NCBI GenBank assembly: GCA_002344795.1
Contig: DDUM01000057.1
Location: forward strand, 1-45,512
DNA length: 45,512 nt
Source of the DNA: Flammeovirgaceae bacterium UBA2338
GTDB lineage: Bacteria > Bacteroidota > Bacteroidia > Cytophagales > Cyclobacteriaceae
Direction: 5' to 3'
Shown: piece after piece, positions 6,869 through 14,132 of the stretch
How the letters are laid out: each line of letters opens with the position of its first letter
How positions within the stretch are numbered: the stretch's first letter is position 1
The notes under the pieces: generated by a model
What the model saw: the letters and a program-made list of their open reading frames with translations, nothing else
The model's database searches: none
What the model was told of the DNA's origin: nothing
Program-made: the position numbers and the translations under genes

Positions 6869-9127
6869 TTAAGATTTCGTATTCACATAACTCATCACTG
6901 CCCTCAATTTGGCGTAGCTGTATTTGCCTTCTAGTTTTCCGAACAAATCCTTCGAGGTAAACTCTTTTGGCAATTCTTCGATCGCCTCAGAAATTAATTT
7001 TACCTCCTCCTCTTTGATAAAATCAAATATTTCAATTTGGCCAGTTTGAACAGCTTTCGCCAGATGACCTTCAATGGTGCCGGGCACCAACTCTCTTTCT
7101 TTTGCAATGGCTTCAATGTCCTTACCTTCTTTCCACATTAGCAATGTAATGTCATAGGTACTTGGGCCATCCTTCTTTCTTCCACCTTTCTTCTTACCTG
7201 AACCTTTTTTAGCATCAGGGAATTGAGTTTTGATCTCATCCAAAAGGCGCTGTCGTTCTGCAAGACGTGCCTTTGCCAGCTCCGAAAAATCAAACGATTG
7301 ATTGTCATTTAAAATACCCTCAATCAGTAGCTGAGACTTATCCACCTCCTCCAATGCTTTCGAAAACAATTGATCCAACTCTCCTAAACCATTCAAATAG
7401 GTTTTTACTCGCTTGTGCTGCTTCATTTCTGCCGTATGCAGCAGCAGCATTTTTACATTCTCTGTGAGTATGTTGTTGTAATAAGTACTTCCTTTATTAA
7501 TGCGTTCGAGCAGTTTTTCATGATCGTTGGCGCGAACAAGCGCTTGCAATTGTCCTCTGAATTTTGCCGTATTCTCATTTTCGTTCTCCAGCGATTCGGT
7601 AATTTGCTCCAAGACAGGTTTCATGCTGATCTCATTTAAAGAAGTAGATTCCTTCTTCGATTTTGAGATGTAACCGATCTCTTTCACCAAACCACTGAAG
7701 TCAAAAGTCCTGTCAATAAGAAATGAAATAAATTCTGATTGCTTCTGTTTCATCACAGCCGGCAACTCATCAGGCTTGTTGTTGTTTTTGCTAAAAGATA
7801 CAATCTGATTGTCTGCACTGATCACTCCCTGGTGTATCTGTGAACGCAAAATTAAACCATCAAGAGATCGAAGGCGTGAGAGCGCTACATACACCTGCCC
7901 ACCCGTAAAGGCTTGTCCTACATCTACAATAGCCTTTTCAAAAGTAAGCCCCTGACTCTTGTGTACTGTAATGGCCCAGGCCAACTTAACCGGGTATTGC
8001 GAAAAGCTTCCCACCACCTCATCATCCAGGTCATTGGTATTTGTGTTGATCGTATATTTTTTATTCTCCCATCTTTCCCGTTTCAACTCAAACGAAGTGT
8101 GACTCTCTGCCAATGTAACTTCTACCTTGTCACCTTGAATTTTGCTTACGGTTGCCAGTTTGCCATTAAAGTACATTTGATTTTCACTGTCGTTGCGAAT
8201 GAACATGATTTGTGCTCCTTCTTTCAACTCAAGCCTTTCTTGAACGGGATACATCGATTCAGGAAACTCACCTTCTATTCGAGCTTCAAAAAAATGTGAA
8301 TCAGAAGTCAGCTCACACAAAGCAGTTTTGTTCATTTCGTCTGCTTTGTAATTATGGGTGGTAAGTGTAATTACTTCTTTTATCTCCTTTATCTCCTCCT
8401 CCTTTTGATAATGGGAATTCAATACATCAATATCGGCTTCTGTAGGCGTATTGTTCCTTAAATTGTTAAGAATATCAATAAAGACATCATCCTGCTGTCT
8501 GAATATTTTATCCAATTCGATATACACAAATCCATCCTGTTTCAAAGCCAACGATTCGTAAAACCAAGCGCTTTGATAATAGCGCTGAAGCATACTCTCT
8601 TCATTCCTTCTGACTACTGGAGGCAATTGATAGAGATCGCCAATCAGTAGCAATTGAACACCTCCAAAGCTTTTTCTGAAATTTCCCCTGGCCGAACGCA
8701 ATCTGTAATCAATCGCATCCAAAACATCCGCTCGCAGCATACTTACCTCATCAATCACCAAAAGATCAATTGACCTCAACACCTGTTTTCTCACACTGTT
8801 GAGTGGATGCTTCCTGGCCAACGTATTTTGAGTAAAAAATCCCTCTTCCGCATTAAAGTCGGGTGGAATAGAACGGTCGGGAAGAAATGTTCCCAGTGGA
8901 AACAAAAACTGAGAATGAATGGTAACGCCTCCAGCGTTGAGTGCTGCAATTCCAGTAGGGGCAACTATAGCAAATTGCTTGTGTGTATACTTTTCTAAAT
9001 TTTTTAAAAACGTAGTTTTTCCTGTTCCGGCCTTACCCGTGAGGAAAATATGACCGGAGGTACTGTTGATAAACTGAAGGGTTGTTTCAGCAAAACGGCT
9101 CATTTCTACATCGATATCCTCTGTCAT
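6869..9127 (-). CDS. PIF1-like helicase with C-terminal helix-turn-helix domain
   Basis: A longer frame reaches back to 9241 but runs into marR. The ATG at 9127 gives MTEDIDVEMSRFAETTLQF, lies 19 nt after the marR stop and directly precedes the ATPase core, so it is preferred (752 residues). Walker A is GKAGTGKT (about residues 31-38) and Walker B is LLVIDEVSML. The UvrD-like C-terminal motif includes WAITVHKSQGLTF and VYVALSRL. A Lys/Gly-rich linker (KKGSGKKKGGRKK) leads to a C-terminal HTH of the type found on RecQ-like helicases, STYDITLLMWKEGKDIEAI. It should unwind DNA with ATP; the pathway is unknown. It probably shares the MarR-controlled promoter. Confidence 0.88.
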   Translation of the reverse strand: MTEDIDVEMSRFAETTLQFINSTSGHIFLTGKAGTGKTTFLKNLEKYTHKQFAIVAPTGIAALNAGGVTIHSQFLFPLGTFLPDRSIPPDFNAEEGFFTQNTLARKHPLNSVRKQVLRSIDLLVIDEVSMLRADVLDAIDYRLRSARGNFRKSFGGVQLLLIGDLYQLPPVVRRNEESMLQRYYQSAWFYESLALKQDGFVYIELDKIFRQQDDVFIDILNNLRNNTPTEADIDVLNSHYQKEEEIKEIKEVITLTTHNYKADEMNKTALCELTSDSHFFEARIEGEFPESMYPVQERLELKEGAQIMFIRNDSENQMYFNGKLATVSKIQGDKVEVTLAESHTSFELKRERWENKKYTINTNTNDLDDEVVGSFSQYPVKLAWAITVHKSQGLTFEKAIVDVGQAFTGGQVYVALSRLRSLDGLILRSQIHQGVISADNQIVSFSKNNNKPDELPAVMKQKQSEFISFLIDRTFDFSGLVKEIGYISKSKKESTSLNEISMKPVLEQITESLENENENTAKFRGQLQALVRANDHEKLLERINKGSTYYNNILTENVKMLLLHTAEMKQHKRVKTYLNGLGELDQLFSKALEEVDKSQLLIEGILNDNQSFDFSELAKARLAERQRLLDEIKTQFPDAKKGSGKKKGGRKKDGPSTYDITLLMWKEGKDIEAIAKERELVPGTIEGHLAKAVQTGQIEIFDFIKEEEVKLISEAIEELPKEFTSKDLFGKLEGKYSYAKLRAVMSYVNTKS

Positions 9128-9146
9128 CGTAAGCTCTAGGAAAATA

Positions 9147-9602
9147 CTACGAGCGCAATTTATCCAATATTCTGTTGAGTTCAATAGCTTCTGCTTTGGA
9201 TATTGAATTTTGAATGGATAGCCACTGATCGTACTCTTCATCGATATCAGAAAGCGTTTTAAGCCCCTTTGTCGTAATTGAAATATCCACCTGCCTGCGG
9301 TTCGATTCGCACAACTGGCGGTCTACCAATTCTTTTAGTCTCAATTTCTCTACCAGTCGGGTGCAATTGCTGCTCTTTTCTATCATCCGCTCAGCAATAT
9401 CTGCAAGGCGCATGGGGTTGGGGTGGCTCCCTCGTAAAATTCTCAGCACATTGAATTGTTCCGGAGAAATATTGAATTTTTTGAAGTAAGCTGCATTTCT
9501 GTTATTTAACCAACTACTGGTATACAATATATTGACCATCACCTTTTGGTGTTCGTTGGTAAATTTTGCCTGCTTAACATCTTCTTCTAATCCCATATTC
9601 AT
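9147..9602 (-). CDS. MarR family transcriptional regulator
   Basis: The 151-residue winged-helix protein contains ISPEQFNVLRILRGSHP followed by the recognition helix region MIEKSSNCTRLVEKL. The wing is VDRQLCESNRRQVDISITTKG, where R-x-V-x-I-x-x-T-x-x-G is the MarR signature. It likely binds DNA as a dimer and responds to a small molecule or oxidation; Cys residues are present, but no sensing site can be assigned. The promoter at 9615-9645 contains the putative operator it shares with the pirin promoter, pointing to autorepression. The helicase gene follows after 19 nt. Confidence 0.93.
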   Translation of the reverse strand: MNMGLEEDVKQAKFTNEHQKVMVNILYTSSWLNNRNAAYFKKFNISPEQFNVLRILRGSHPNPMRLADIAERMIEKSSNCTRLVEKLRLKELVDRQLCESNRRQVDISITTKGLKTLSDIDEEYDQWLSIQNSISKAEAIELNRILDKLRS

Positions 9603-9614
9603 TTACTGCTTACC

Positions 9615-9645
9615 CAAATGTAGATACTATTGTTGTTTATACAAA
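9615..9645 (-). promoter_or_regulatory. marR promoter with embedded operator
   Basis: On the minus strand TTTG (9642-9645) is followed by exactly 19 nt and then TACATTTG (9615-9622), a perfect Bacteroidota promoter. The plus-strand 17-mer ATTGTTGTTTATACAAA (9629-9645) overlaps the -33 box and spacer. It matches the pirin promoter site at 15 of 17 positions. Occupancy by MarR here would repress marR and the helicase gene. Confidence 0.72.
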
Positions 9646-9684
9646 TATTGACACACTGCACATGGTTTTAGGGTAAATTGAAAT

Positions 9685-10152
9685 ATGAAAAACCAGCATT
9701 GGATTTTATGTCTTCCTTTATTGACGACAATAGCGTGTTCTTCTCCTGGTTCCTTCCGTCAGGATTTCGAAAAACTCAATTGGCTGAAAGGTCAATGGGA
9801 AAGAATAAATATGAAAGAAGGCCGTTCTGCTCATGAAAGATGGGAAGCAACTGAAAAAGAAGAATTAAAAGGTTGGGGTGTTTCCCTGCGCGGTGCAGAC
9901 ACCGCATTTGTGGAGGTCCTTCGGGTTGTCGTGAAGGATGGTGTTTTGTACTACGTTGCAGATGTTCCAGAAAACCCGAACCCTGTCTTTTTTAAATTCA
10001 CTTCTATAGCTGAGGATGGGTTCGTTTGTGAAAATCCCGAGCACGATTTTCCGAAAAGAATCGAATACCAATTAAAAGGTGATTCCCTTAAAGCTATTAC
10101 ATCAGGAGACGGTAAGGAACTGGTGTTCGAATTTGTAAAATTAAAGAAATAA
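9685..10152 (+). CDS. DUF6265-like lipoprotein
   Basis: The 155-residue protein has a lipoprotein signal peptide ending in TIACSS, with the lipidated Cys near residue 18. The mature part begins FEKLNWLKGQWER and contains ENPEHDFPKRIEYQL, motifs I associate with DUF6265, a lipocalin-like domain of unknown function. The N-terminal 'WLxGxW' and later 'HDFP' elements are the recognisable features. It should sit on the periplasmic face of a membrane. It diverges from marR and converges with the secreted unknown gene, 8 nt from that gene's stop. The family call is from memory and the function is unknown. Confidence 0.75.
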   Translation: MKNQHWILCLPLLTTIACSSPGSFRQDFEKLNWLKGQWERINMKEGRSAHERWEATEKEELKGWGVSLRGADTAFVEVLRVVVKDGVLYYVADVPENPNPVFFKFTSIAEDGFVCENPEHDFPKRIEYQLKGDSLKAITSGDGKELVFEFVKLKK

Positions 10153-10160
10153 TTTCCCCA

Positions 10161-11039
10161 CTAATTGCATTTTGCATCATACGTTCTGAAGTACCGCGTG
10201 TCATTGAGGTAGGTTTTTTTGTCTTTGTAACTAAGTTGGTAAGAATGCGTCTTCCCATTATTAAAAAGGAGTTTTAAAACAGGTTCGCCATTACCGCTAC
10301 TGGTCACTTCCCAATTTCCCTGGCCATTGTTATTTCCCGCGCTGTTGGCAAATCCTCCTCCGGTGTCTACAGAAAAACTATCGCTACTGTAATATGAAAA
10401 GTAGCCATTTGCGCACAGCGTTATCTCACTATGAGAACTGTAACCACTGTATGTACTATAGCCACCGACTGAGACTCCTCCACTGCTATAGTCTGAATTC
10501 ATGTAGGTAAGCTTCGCTCCCTTAAGTGCATCACGCCACTCTTGTGTAACAGGAGCTTCGATGGGCTCAGAAAACTGAATACTCATGGCAATCTGCTGAG
10601 CCAATTTCTTATAAACATCTGTGTACATTTCTGCTGTAGTTGCAGAAATAATAGTTACTCCATTACCAAAAGGATTAATTATTGCCACCACATAAGCTTT
10701 TGCCTGCTGACCTTGAATAATGCCTTCAAATTCAGCGCCAACCCCTCCTTTTCCCACCTCATCAAACCCGCCCGACTTTTGCAAGGCTACTCCTTCATCC
10801 TGAATACCTGCCTCGGCTTCCTGCTTTAAAATATCAAGGTCATTCACATCATGTGGAACCATAAATATCAATCCAGGTTGGGTGTCTGATATTATAAGAA
10901 AACCATCACCACTCTCTCCTCCTTTCCACTGAGGAGGGATCGTGAATTTTATTCCCAGATAGGGGTAATCAACTTCTCCTGTTTGTTGCGAGAAGGCCGA
11001 CTGATAACAGAGGATGAAAATTACAAAGGCCAGACGCAT
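10161..11039 (-). CDS. Secreted protein of unknown function
   Basis: The 292-residue protein begins with a signal peptide (MRLAFVIFILCYQSAFSQ). Residues about 25-170 form one predicted globular part with TIPPQWKG and GFLIISD. The second half is rich in Gly, Ser and Tyr, including GGYSTYSGYSSHS near residue 200, followed by a lipocalin-like segment in which GNWEVTSSG and KTYLNDTRYFRTY resemble parts of small beta-barrels. I do not recognise a named family. It is the last gene of a minus-strand run after the alpha/beta hydrolase and the aspartoacylase-like gene (30-nt gap), so co-transcription is likely. Confidence 0.7.
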   Translation of the reverse strand: MRLAFVIFILCYQSAFSQQTGEVDYPYLGIKFTIPPQWKGGESGDGFLIISDTQPGLIFMVPHDVNDLDILKQEAEAGIQDEGVALQKSGGFDEVGKGGVGAEFEGIIQGQQAKAYVVAIINPFGNGVTIISATTAEMYTDVYKKLAQQIAMSIQFSEPIEAPVTQEWRDALKGAKLTYMNSDYSSGGVSVGGYSTYSGYSSHSEITLCANGYFSYYSSDSFSVDTGGGFANSAGNNNGQGNWEVTSSGNGEPVLKLLFNNGKTHSYQLSYKDKKTYLNDTRYFRTYDAKCN

Positions 11040-11069
11040 GTCTAATTATTTTATGTCATACATAAATTC

Positions 11070-12023
11070 CTAAATCACTCCAATGGCTGTTAATGGATCT
11101 CCTTTCACAATGGCAAGGGAAGTGACAACATAAAGCAATACGCCCTCCTCTTCTGCCTTGTATTCTCCCAACACATTACCAAAGAAATCTCTGATTTCGC
11201 CTAATACCTCCCCTTTCTTCACTTTATCTTCCAGATTTTTAAACGCATACCAACATCCTTCATGCTCAGCAGTCATCACTGCCATCTTTTTCAGATAAGT
11301 AACTTCGGTTGAATTCACCTTTCCGTCCAGCACACCGAGCGATCGCAAAACATTGCGCGTAGCTTCCATATACTGCTCCACCTCCTCATTGCTCCATCTT
11401 CCGCACTGACCCAGCTCCGCCAAAAAACCTGGTGTCCCTGCTTTTGCCGCAGCACCCATAGAGCCATTATCTGAAACAGATCCTACTACATAGGGGAATC
11501 CCAATGCAGCAGATGCTTTTCGCGATTGCTCTACAACCTGATCTCCGCCTAAATTGGAATGAATAACAAACGGAACAAGTGCTTCGTGGATATCACCACC
11601 ATGCAAATCAATATAAAAGTCAGCGACTAACTGAAGTTGATGAACAGCGTAGGCAATTCTCTCACTGACTGTACCCGTTGCCTTCCCGGGAAACACACGA
11701 TTTAAATTCTTGCCATCATAAGGTCCGTAATACTGTAGCTTTGCCAAGAAGGCAGGAACGTTTACGGGATGGATAACTACTATCGACCCCTTTACTTCTT
11801 TAGGATTTATGTTTTTTGCCAATTGAATGGCCGTTTCAATACAAGGATATTCACCACCATGCACGCCCCCGGTGATTAGAATTCGTTTACCCGGCTTTGC
11901 ACCTGCTATGAGTGTAGCGGGCATTTTAACAGGCGTGCCTTCAACAGCAATAAATCCCTGACTCTTAATACCAGGAGTACTGTAAAATCCATGAGCTGAA
12001 AGTATAGAGTCAAAAGATGTCAT
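11070..12023 (-). CDS. Succinylglutamate desuccinylase/aspartoacylase family protein (M14-like)
   Basis: The 317-residue zinc hydrolase carries the family metal site: GGVHGGEYP supplies His55 and Glu58, and DLHGGD supplies His141. The 'NLNRVFPG' segment near residue 107 fits the substrate Arg/Asn positions of this family. The C-terminal part, with EEGVLLYVVTSLAIVKGDPLTAIG, is the usual beta-domain. Members remove acyl groups from amino acids or related compounds; the specific substrate is unknown. No signal peptide is visible. It follows the hydrolase lipoprotein gene after 14 nt and is probably in the same operon. Confidence 0.88.
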   Translation of the reverse strand: MTSFDSILSAHGFYSTPGIKSQGFIAVEGTPVKMPATLIAGAKPGKRILITGGVHGGEYPCIETAIQLAKNINPKEVKGSIVVIHPVNVPAFLAKLQYYGPYDGKNLNRVFPGKATGTVSERIAYAVHQLQLVADFYIDLHGGDIHEALVPFVIHSNLGGDQVVEQSRKASAALGFPYVVGSVSDNGSMGAAAKAGTPGFLAELGQCGRWSNEEVEQYMEATRNVLRSLGVLDGKVNSTEVTYLKKMAVMTAEHEGCWYAFKNLEDKVKKGEVLGEIRDFFGNVLGEYKAEEEGVLLYVVTSLAIVKGDPLTAIGVI

Positions 12024-12037
12024 CTTGGTTTAAGTTA

Positions 12038-12991
12038 TTAGTGAGCGCAGCAAATTATTTGGTCAAATAAAATTGAATTGAACATGGTAGTTTGTTCCAT
12101 GTGTGGTAAATGCCCGGCATTCGGCAAAACGAACAATTCAACTTTTGGAATTCTTTCCATCAGATTAGTACGAACTTCATCCAATTTAACCACGGTATCA
12201 TGTTCTCCCCAAAATGCAAACACCGGTATACCCGATGCGGAGATTCTTTTCTGTTCATTTTCTAATGATGGACTGTTCATTCTGGTAGAAAGTAACGCCC
12301 TGACAAATCCCTTGAACTTCATCATCTCTTCATAACGCTTATCCCAACCATCAAAAGGAGTGGCATCATAAAAATCTCCCATTTGCCCGCTTGCCATGGT
12401 GGAATAGCTTTCACTTTGTTTAAAATCCTGTATTTCCTCTTCGGAAACCATGACTGGATATTCCGCGTCACCAGTGATGGTTTCGAAACCAGCGGGATCC
12501 ACATAAATTAGATTTTGAATTCGTTCCGGATATTGAAATGCAAAGGCAGAAATAATCCTTCCTCCATAGGACAAACCCAGTAAGTTTATTTTTTTATTGA
12601 TGTGAAGGGCATCTAACAATTCACGTAGCTGATTTGAATAAAGAGCAACATCATAGACTACATCCGGGTTATCAGAATACCCCCTGCCAAATACATCGTA
12701 GCGCAATGCACCATAACCACGCGATAAAGCCGCATGGTAGGTGGAGTCCCAAATGTAGGAAGGCACCGAGAAACCATGAACCATAACAAGTAGTGTATCT
12801 GCATCCTGGTTTTCAAATTCATAATAAGTAAACCCTTCACTCAGCTTGGTGAAGTTTCCCGTCTTTACAGACGCTCTAAAAGCATCATTCTTTATGACTG
12901 TTTCCGGATCAATAAAATCGTTAGGATTCTCTTTGGTAGCACAGCTAATAAGAGACACCAGCATACAACATGCTAAAATAGAGCGTAACAT
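12038..12991 (-). CDS. Alpha/beta hydrolase, lipoprotein
   Basis: The 317-residue protein has a lipoprotein signal (LVSLISC, Cys17). The hydrolase fold shows the oxyanion segment VHGFSVPSYIW near residue 71, the nucleophile elbow GLSYGG with Ser141, an acid in WGEHDTVVK and the catalytic His in NAGHLPHMEQ. It is likely an envelope-anchored esterase or lipase-like enzyme of unknown substrate. It is first in the three-gene minus-strand run. Its 5' flank holds a tandem GGGAAGTTT repeat (12994-13011, plus strand) and an 8-bp inverted repeat at 13010-13035 that could be an operator. Confidence 0.88.
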   Translation of the reverse strand: MLRSILACCMLVSLISCATKENPNDFIDPETVIKNDAFRASVKTGNFTKLSEGFTYYEFENQDADTLLVMVHGFSVPSYIWDSTYHAALSRGYGALRYDVFGRGYSDNPDVVYDVALYSNQLRELLDALHINKKINLLGLSYGGRIISAFAFQYPERIQNLIYVDPAGFETITGDAEYPVMVSEEEIQDFKQSESYSTMASGQMGDFYDATPFDGWDKRYEEMMKFKGFVRALLSTRMNSPSLENEQKRISASGIPVFAFWGEHDTVVKLDEVRTNLMERIPKVELFVLPNAGHLPHMEQTTMFNSILFDQIICCAH

Positions 12992-13326
12992 ACGGGAAGT
13001 TTGGGAAGTTTAATAAGCTTAAAATTACTTATTAATCCAAGTAGTTCATACCGGAACGGTTATTCCGAGTCCATCACATAGACCATTTGAGCCTATTCCA
13101 TAGCAATTTTATAGTATTACTTTAAGGAATGATTGGTCCATGACGGTTTGTTTAGTGCCAGATTAGCGTAACCAATAGAAAATTATTTCACCCAAAATAT
13201 TATCCCAAGTAAGATTTTATATGCTTATGAACTAATCTGTAGGCTAAACCCTCCATTTCGAAGGATAGTAGCCGAAAAAAGATTGATAACACATGTAATA
13301 AAACCTATTGCTATGCATAATAAAGA
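12992..13326. other. Intergenic region without a recognisable gene
   Basis: This stretch separates the minus-strand hydrolase operon from the plus-strand tiny gene pair. It contains stop codons in every frame and no ORF I would support. Visible elements are a tandem 9-bp repeat (12994-13011), an inverted repeat TTAATAAG / CTTATTAA (13010-13017 and 13028-13035), and a short inverted repeat CGGAA-N6-TTCCG near 13054. It probably holds divergent promoters, but no clear TTTG/TAnnTTTG pair faces the hydrolase gene. Confidence 0.5.
13010..13035. promoter_or_regulatory. Inverted repeat upstream of the hydrolase lipoprotein gene
   Basis: TTAATAAG and CTTATTAA form a perfect 8-bp inverted repeat with a 10-nt spacer, 19 nt upstream of the start codon at 12991. 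The size and place suit a dimeric repressor site; the regulator is unknown. Confidence 0.3.
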
Positions 13327-13336
13327 ATGAAAAATA

Positions 13337-13364
13337 TTTGCAATTTCAGCCCCGTATATATTTT
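13337..13364 (+). promoter_or_regulatory. Possible promoter of the tiny gene pair
   Basis: TTTG (13337-13340), a 16-nt spacer and TATATTTT (13357-13364, 7 of 8 to TAnnTTTG). The spacer is shorter than the ideal 19, so confidence is low. It would start transcription just before the ATG at 13375. Confidence 0.35.
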
Positions 13365-13374
13365 AAGACTATAT

Positions 13375-13539
13375 ATGTTTAAGACCATTTTACTCAGGCT
13401 TAAGGGAAACGGTTTTGTAAGAGAGTGTATGCTTTTCAAATGCAACATTCCTTATTATTGGTTTCTAGGCATTATGGTATGGGGTTCCCTCATTATGTTT
13501 ATCTATGCCGGGCTGGCATTGATCAGACTGGGAATATGA
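13375..13539 (+). CDS. Small single-pass membrane peptide (54 aa), unknown
   Basis: The frame encodes a basic N-terminus (MFKTILLRLKGNG) followed by one strongly hydrophobic segment, IPYYWFLGIMVWGSLIMF and onward, ending the protein. An upstream in-frame ATG at 13327 would add 16 residues but lies before the candidate promoter, so 13375 is preferred. The stop codon overlaps the start of the next gene as ATGA, a translational-coupling arrangement that supports the frame being real. The peptide matches no family I know. It could be a small membrane protein or, less likely, a chance frame. Confidence 0.4.
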   Translation: MFKTILLRLKGNGFVRECMLFKCNIPYYWFLGIMVWGSLIMFIYAGLALIRLGI

Positions 13540-13802
13540 ATGAACTACCTCCCCGAGTTCGGGAATTGATAAGCACCCCCACCCGAGAAGATATTTTTAA
13601 GATCATTGACAGCCAGCAGGATGGCTTTACATTTCAAGATGTATTTAGTGCCTTAAAAAATAAAGGGGTAAATGTCAGCATCACTTCAGTGCAAAACCTC
13701 TTAAAGGCCCTAAGCTACAGGGGCTACCTCAAGGACTATCCTTTAAAAAAGACAAAGACCGCTGGAAGGTCTACAATTCATTATAAGAAGAATAATTCTT
13801 AG
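13536..13802 (+). CDS. Small winged-helix-like DNA-binding protein (88 aa)
   Basis: A longer frame reaches back to 13425, but the ATG at 13536 fits the protein start (MNELPPRVRELISTPTRED) and overlaps the preceding stop as ATGA. The sequence shows three helices and a wing: REDIFKIIDS, FTFQDVFSALKNKG, then the recognition-like helix SITSVQNLLKALSYRGYLK, and a basic beta-wing ending GRSTIHYKK. The layout resembles the N-terminal DNA-binding half of Fur-type regulators, but no metal-binding domain follows. It may be a small regulator linked to the membrane peptide. The function is inferred from the fold pattern only. Confidence 0.6.
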   Translation: MNELPPRVRELISTPTREDIFKIIDSQQDGFTFQDVFSALKNKGVNVSITSVQNLLKALSYRGYLKDYPLKKTKTAGRSTIHYKKNNS

Positions 13803-13865
13803 CAAGTCAAGAACATCAACAAAGGTGCTAAGGGATTAACTGCGTTGATCCCATTTGGGGGAGTT

Positions 13866-13974
13866 ACAATCAAAAGCCTCGCTGCGCGATTCCCTTTTGT
13901 TTTCTTCGATTGCTCAAGCAAGCTTGGCAACCTCATCGAACAAAAAAAACCATCTTTCGATGGCTTTTGATTGT
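13866..13974. repeat. 109-bp segment bounded by a 13-bp inverted repeat, flush with the tRNA 3' end
   Basis: ACAATCAAAAGCC (13866-13878) is the exact reverse complement of 13962-13974. The right arm ends on the tRNA-Val discriminator base. The interior holds a second nested inverted repeat (TTCGAT / ATCGAA) around a CAAGCTTG palindrome. The tRNA terminator lies inside the right end. It may be a structured trailer, or the inverted relic of a former second tRNA trailer. Confidence 0.5.
13942..13963 (-). terminator. Rho-independent terminator of tRNA-Val
   Basis: On the minus strand the stem CCATC / GATGG with a GAAA tetraloop is followed by eight T. It begins 10 nt after the end of the tRNA, the expected place for a tRNA transcript terminator. 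Confidence 0.8.
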
Positions 13975-14048
13975 GGGAGCTGAGGGATTCGAACCCCCGA
14001 CCCTCTGCTTGTAAGGCAGATGCTCTGAACCAGCTGAGCTAAGCTCCC
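13974..14048 (-). tRNA. tRNA-Val (anticodon TAC)
   Basis: The minus-strand 75-mer folds as a standard cloverleaf. The acceptor stem is GGGAGCT / AGCTCCC, the D-arm is GCTC-AGCTGGTTC-AGAGC, the anticodon stem is TCTGC / GCAGA around loop CTTACAA, and the T-arm is GGGGG-TTCGAAT-CCCTC, ending in discriminator A. CCA is not encoded. Anticodon TAC reads valine codons. A strong promoter at 14133-14163 and a terminator at 13942-13963 bracket it. The leader contains a damaged copy of the tRNA 5' half. Confidence 0.96.
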
Positions 14049-14072
14049 AAAACAATATGATTACCAAATCTA

Positions 14073-14117
14073 AGATCCTCTGAACCTCCCGATAACTATC
14101 GGGAGAGCTAAGCTCCC
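14073..14117 (-). pseudogene. Broken duplicate of the tRNA-Val 5' half, split by a palindrome
   Basis: The plus-strand blocks AGATCCTCTGAACC (14073-14086) and GAGCTAAGCTCCC (14105-14117) match the intact tRNA at 14018-14031 (13 of 14) and 14036-14048 (13 of 13). In the intact tRNA only AGCT (D-loop) separates them; here that is replaced by an 18-nt palindrome, TCCCGATA-N2-TATCGGGA. Nothing corresponding to the anticodon or T-arm remains. It lies in the leader of the functional tRNA transcript. Confidence 0.75.
14086..14105. repeat. Palindrome inserted in the tRNA remnant
   Basis: CTCCCGATA and TATCGGGAG form perfect 9-bp arms around two central bases. It looks like a short interspersed palindrome rather than chance. 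I believe similar CCCGATA...TATCGGG units are frequent in Cytophagales genomes, but this window contains only one copy, so that needs a search. Confidence 0.6.
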
Positions 14118-14132
14118 CTTTATTTGGGACTG

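Noticed and set aside
7913..8299. 128-codon plus-strand frame inside the helicase
   Set aside because: It is antisense to conserved helicase motifs, and its composition is that of a shadow frame.
9128..9241. N-terminal extension of the helicase frame by 38 codons
   Set aside because: It overlaps the coding end of marR, has no helicase-like sequence, and an ATG at 9127 lies ideally just before the ATPase core.
13425..13535. Upstream extension of the winged-helix frame
   Set aside because: It overlaps the membrane-peptide frame, has no domain character, and the ATG at 13536 overlaps the previous stop as ATGA and begins the domain cleanly.
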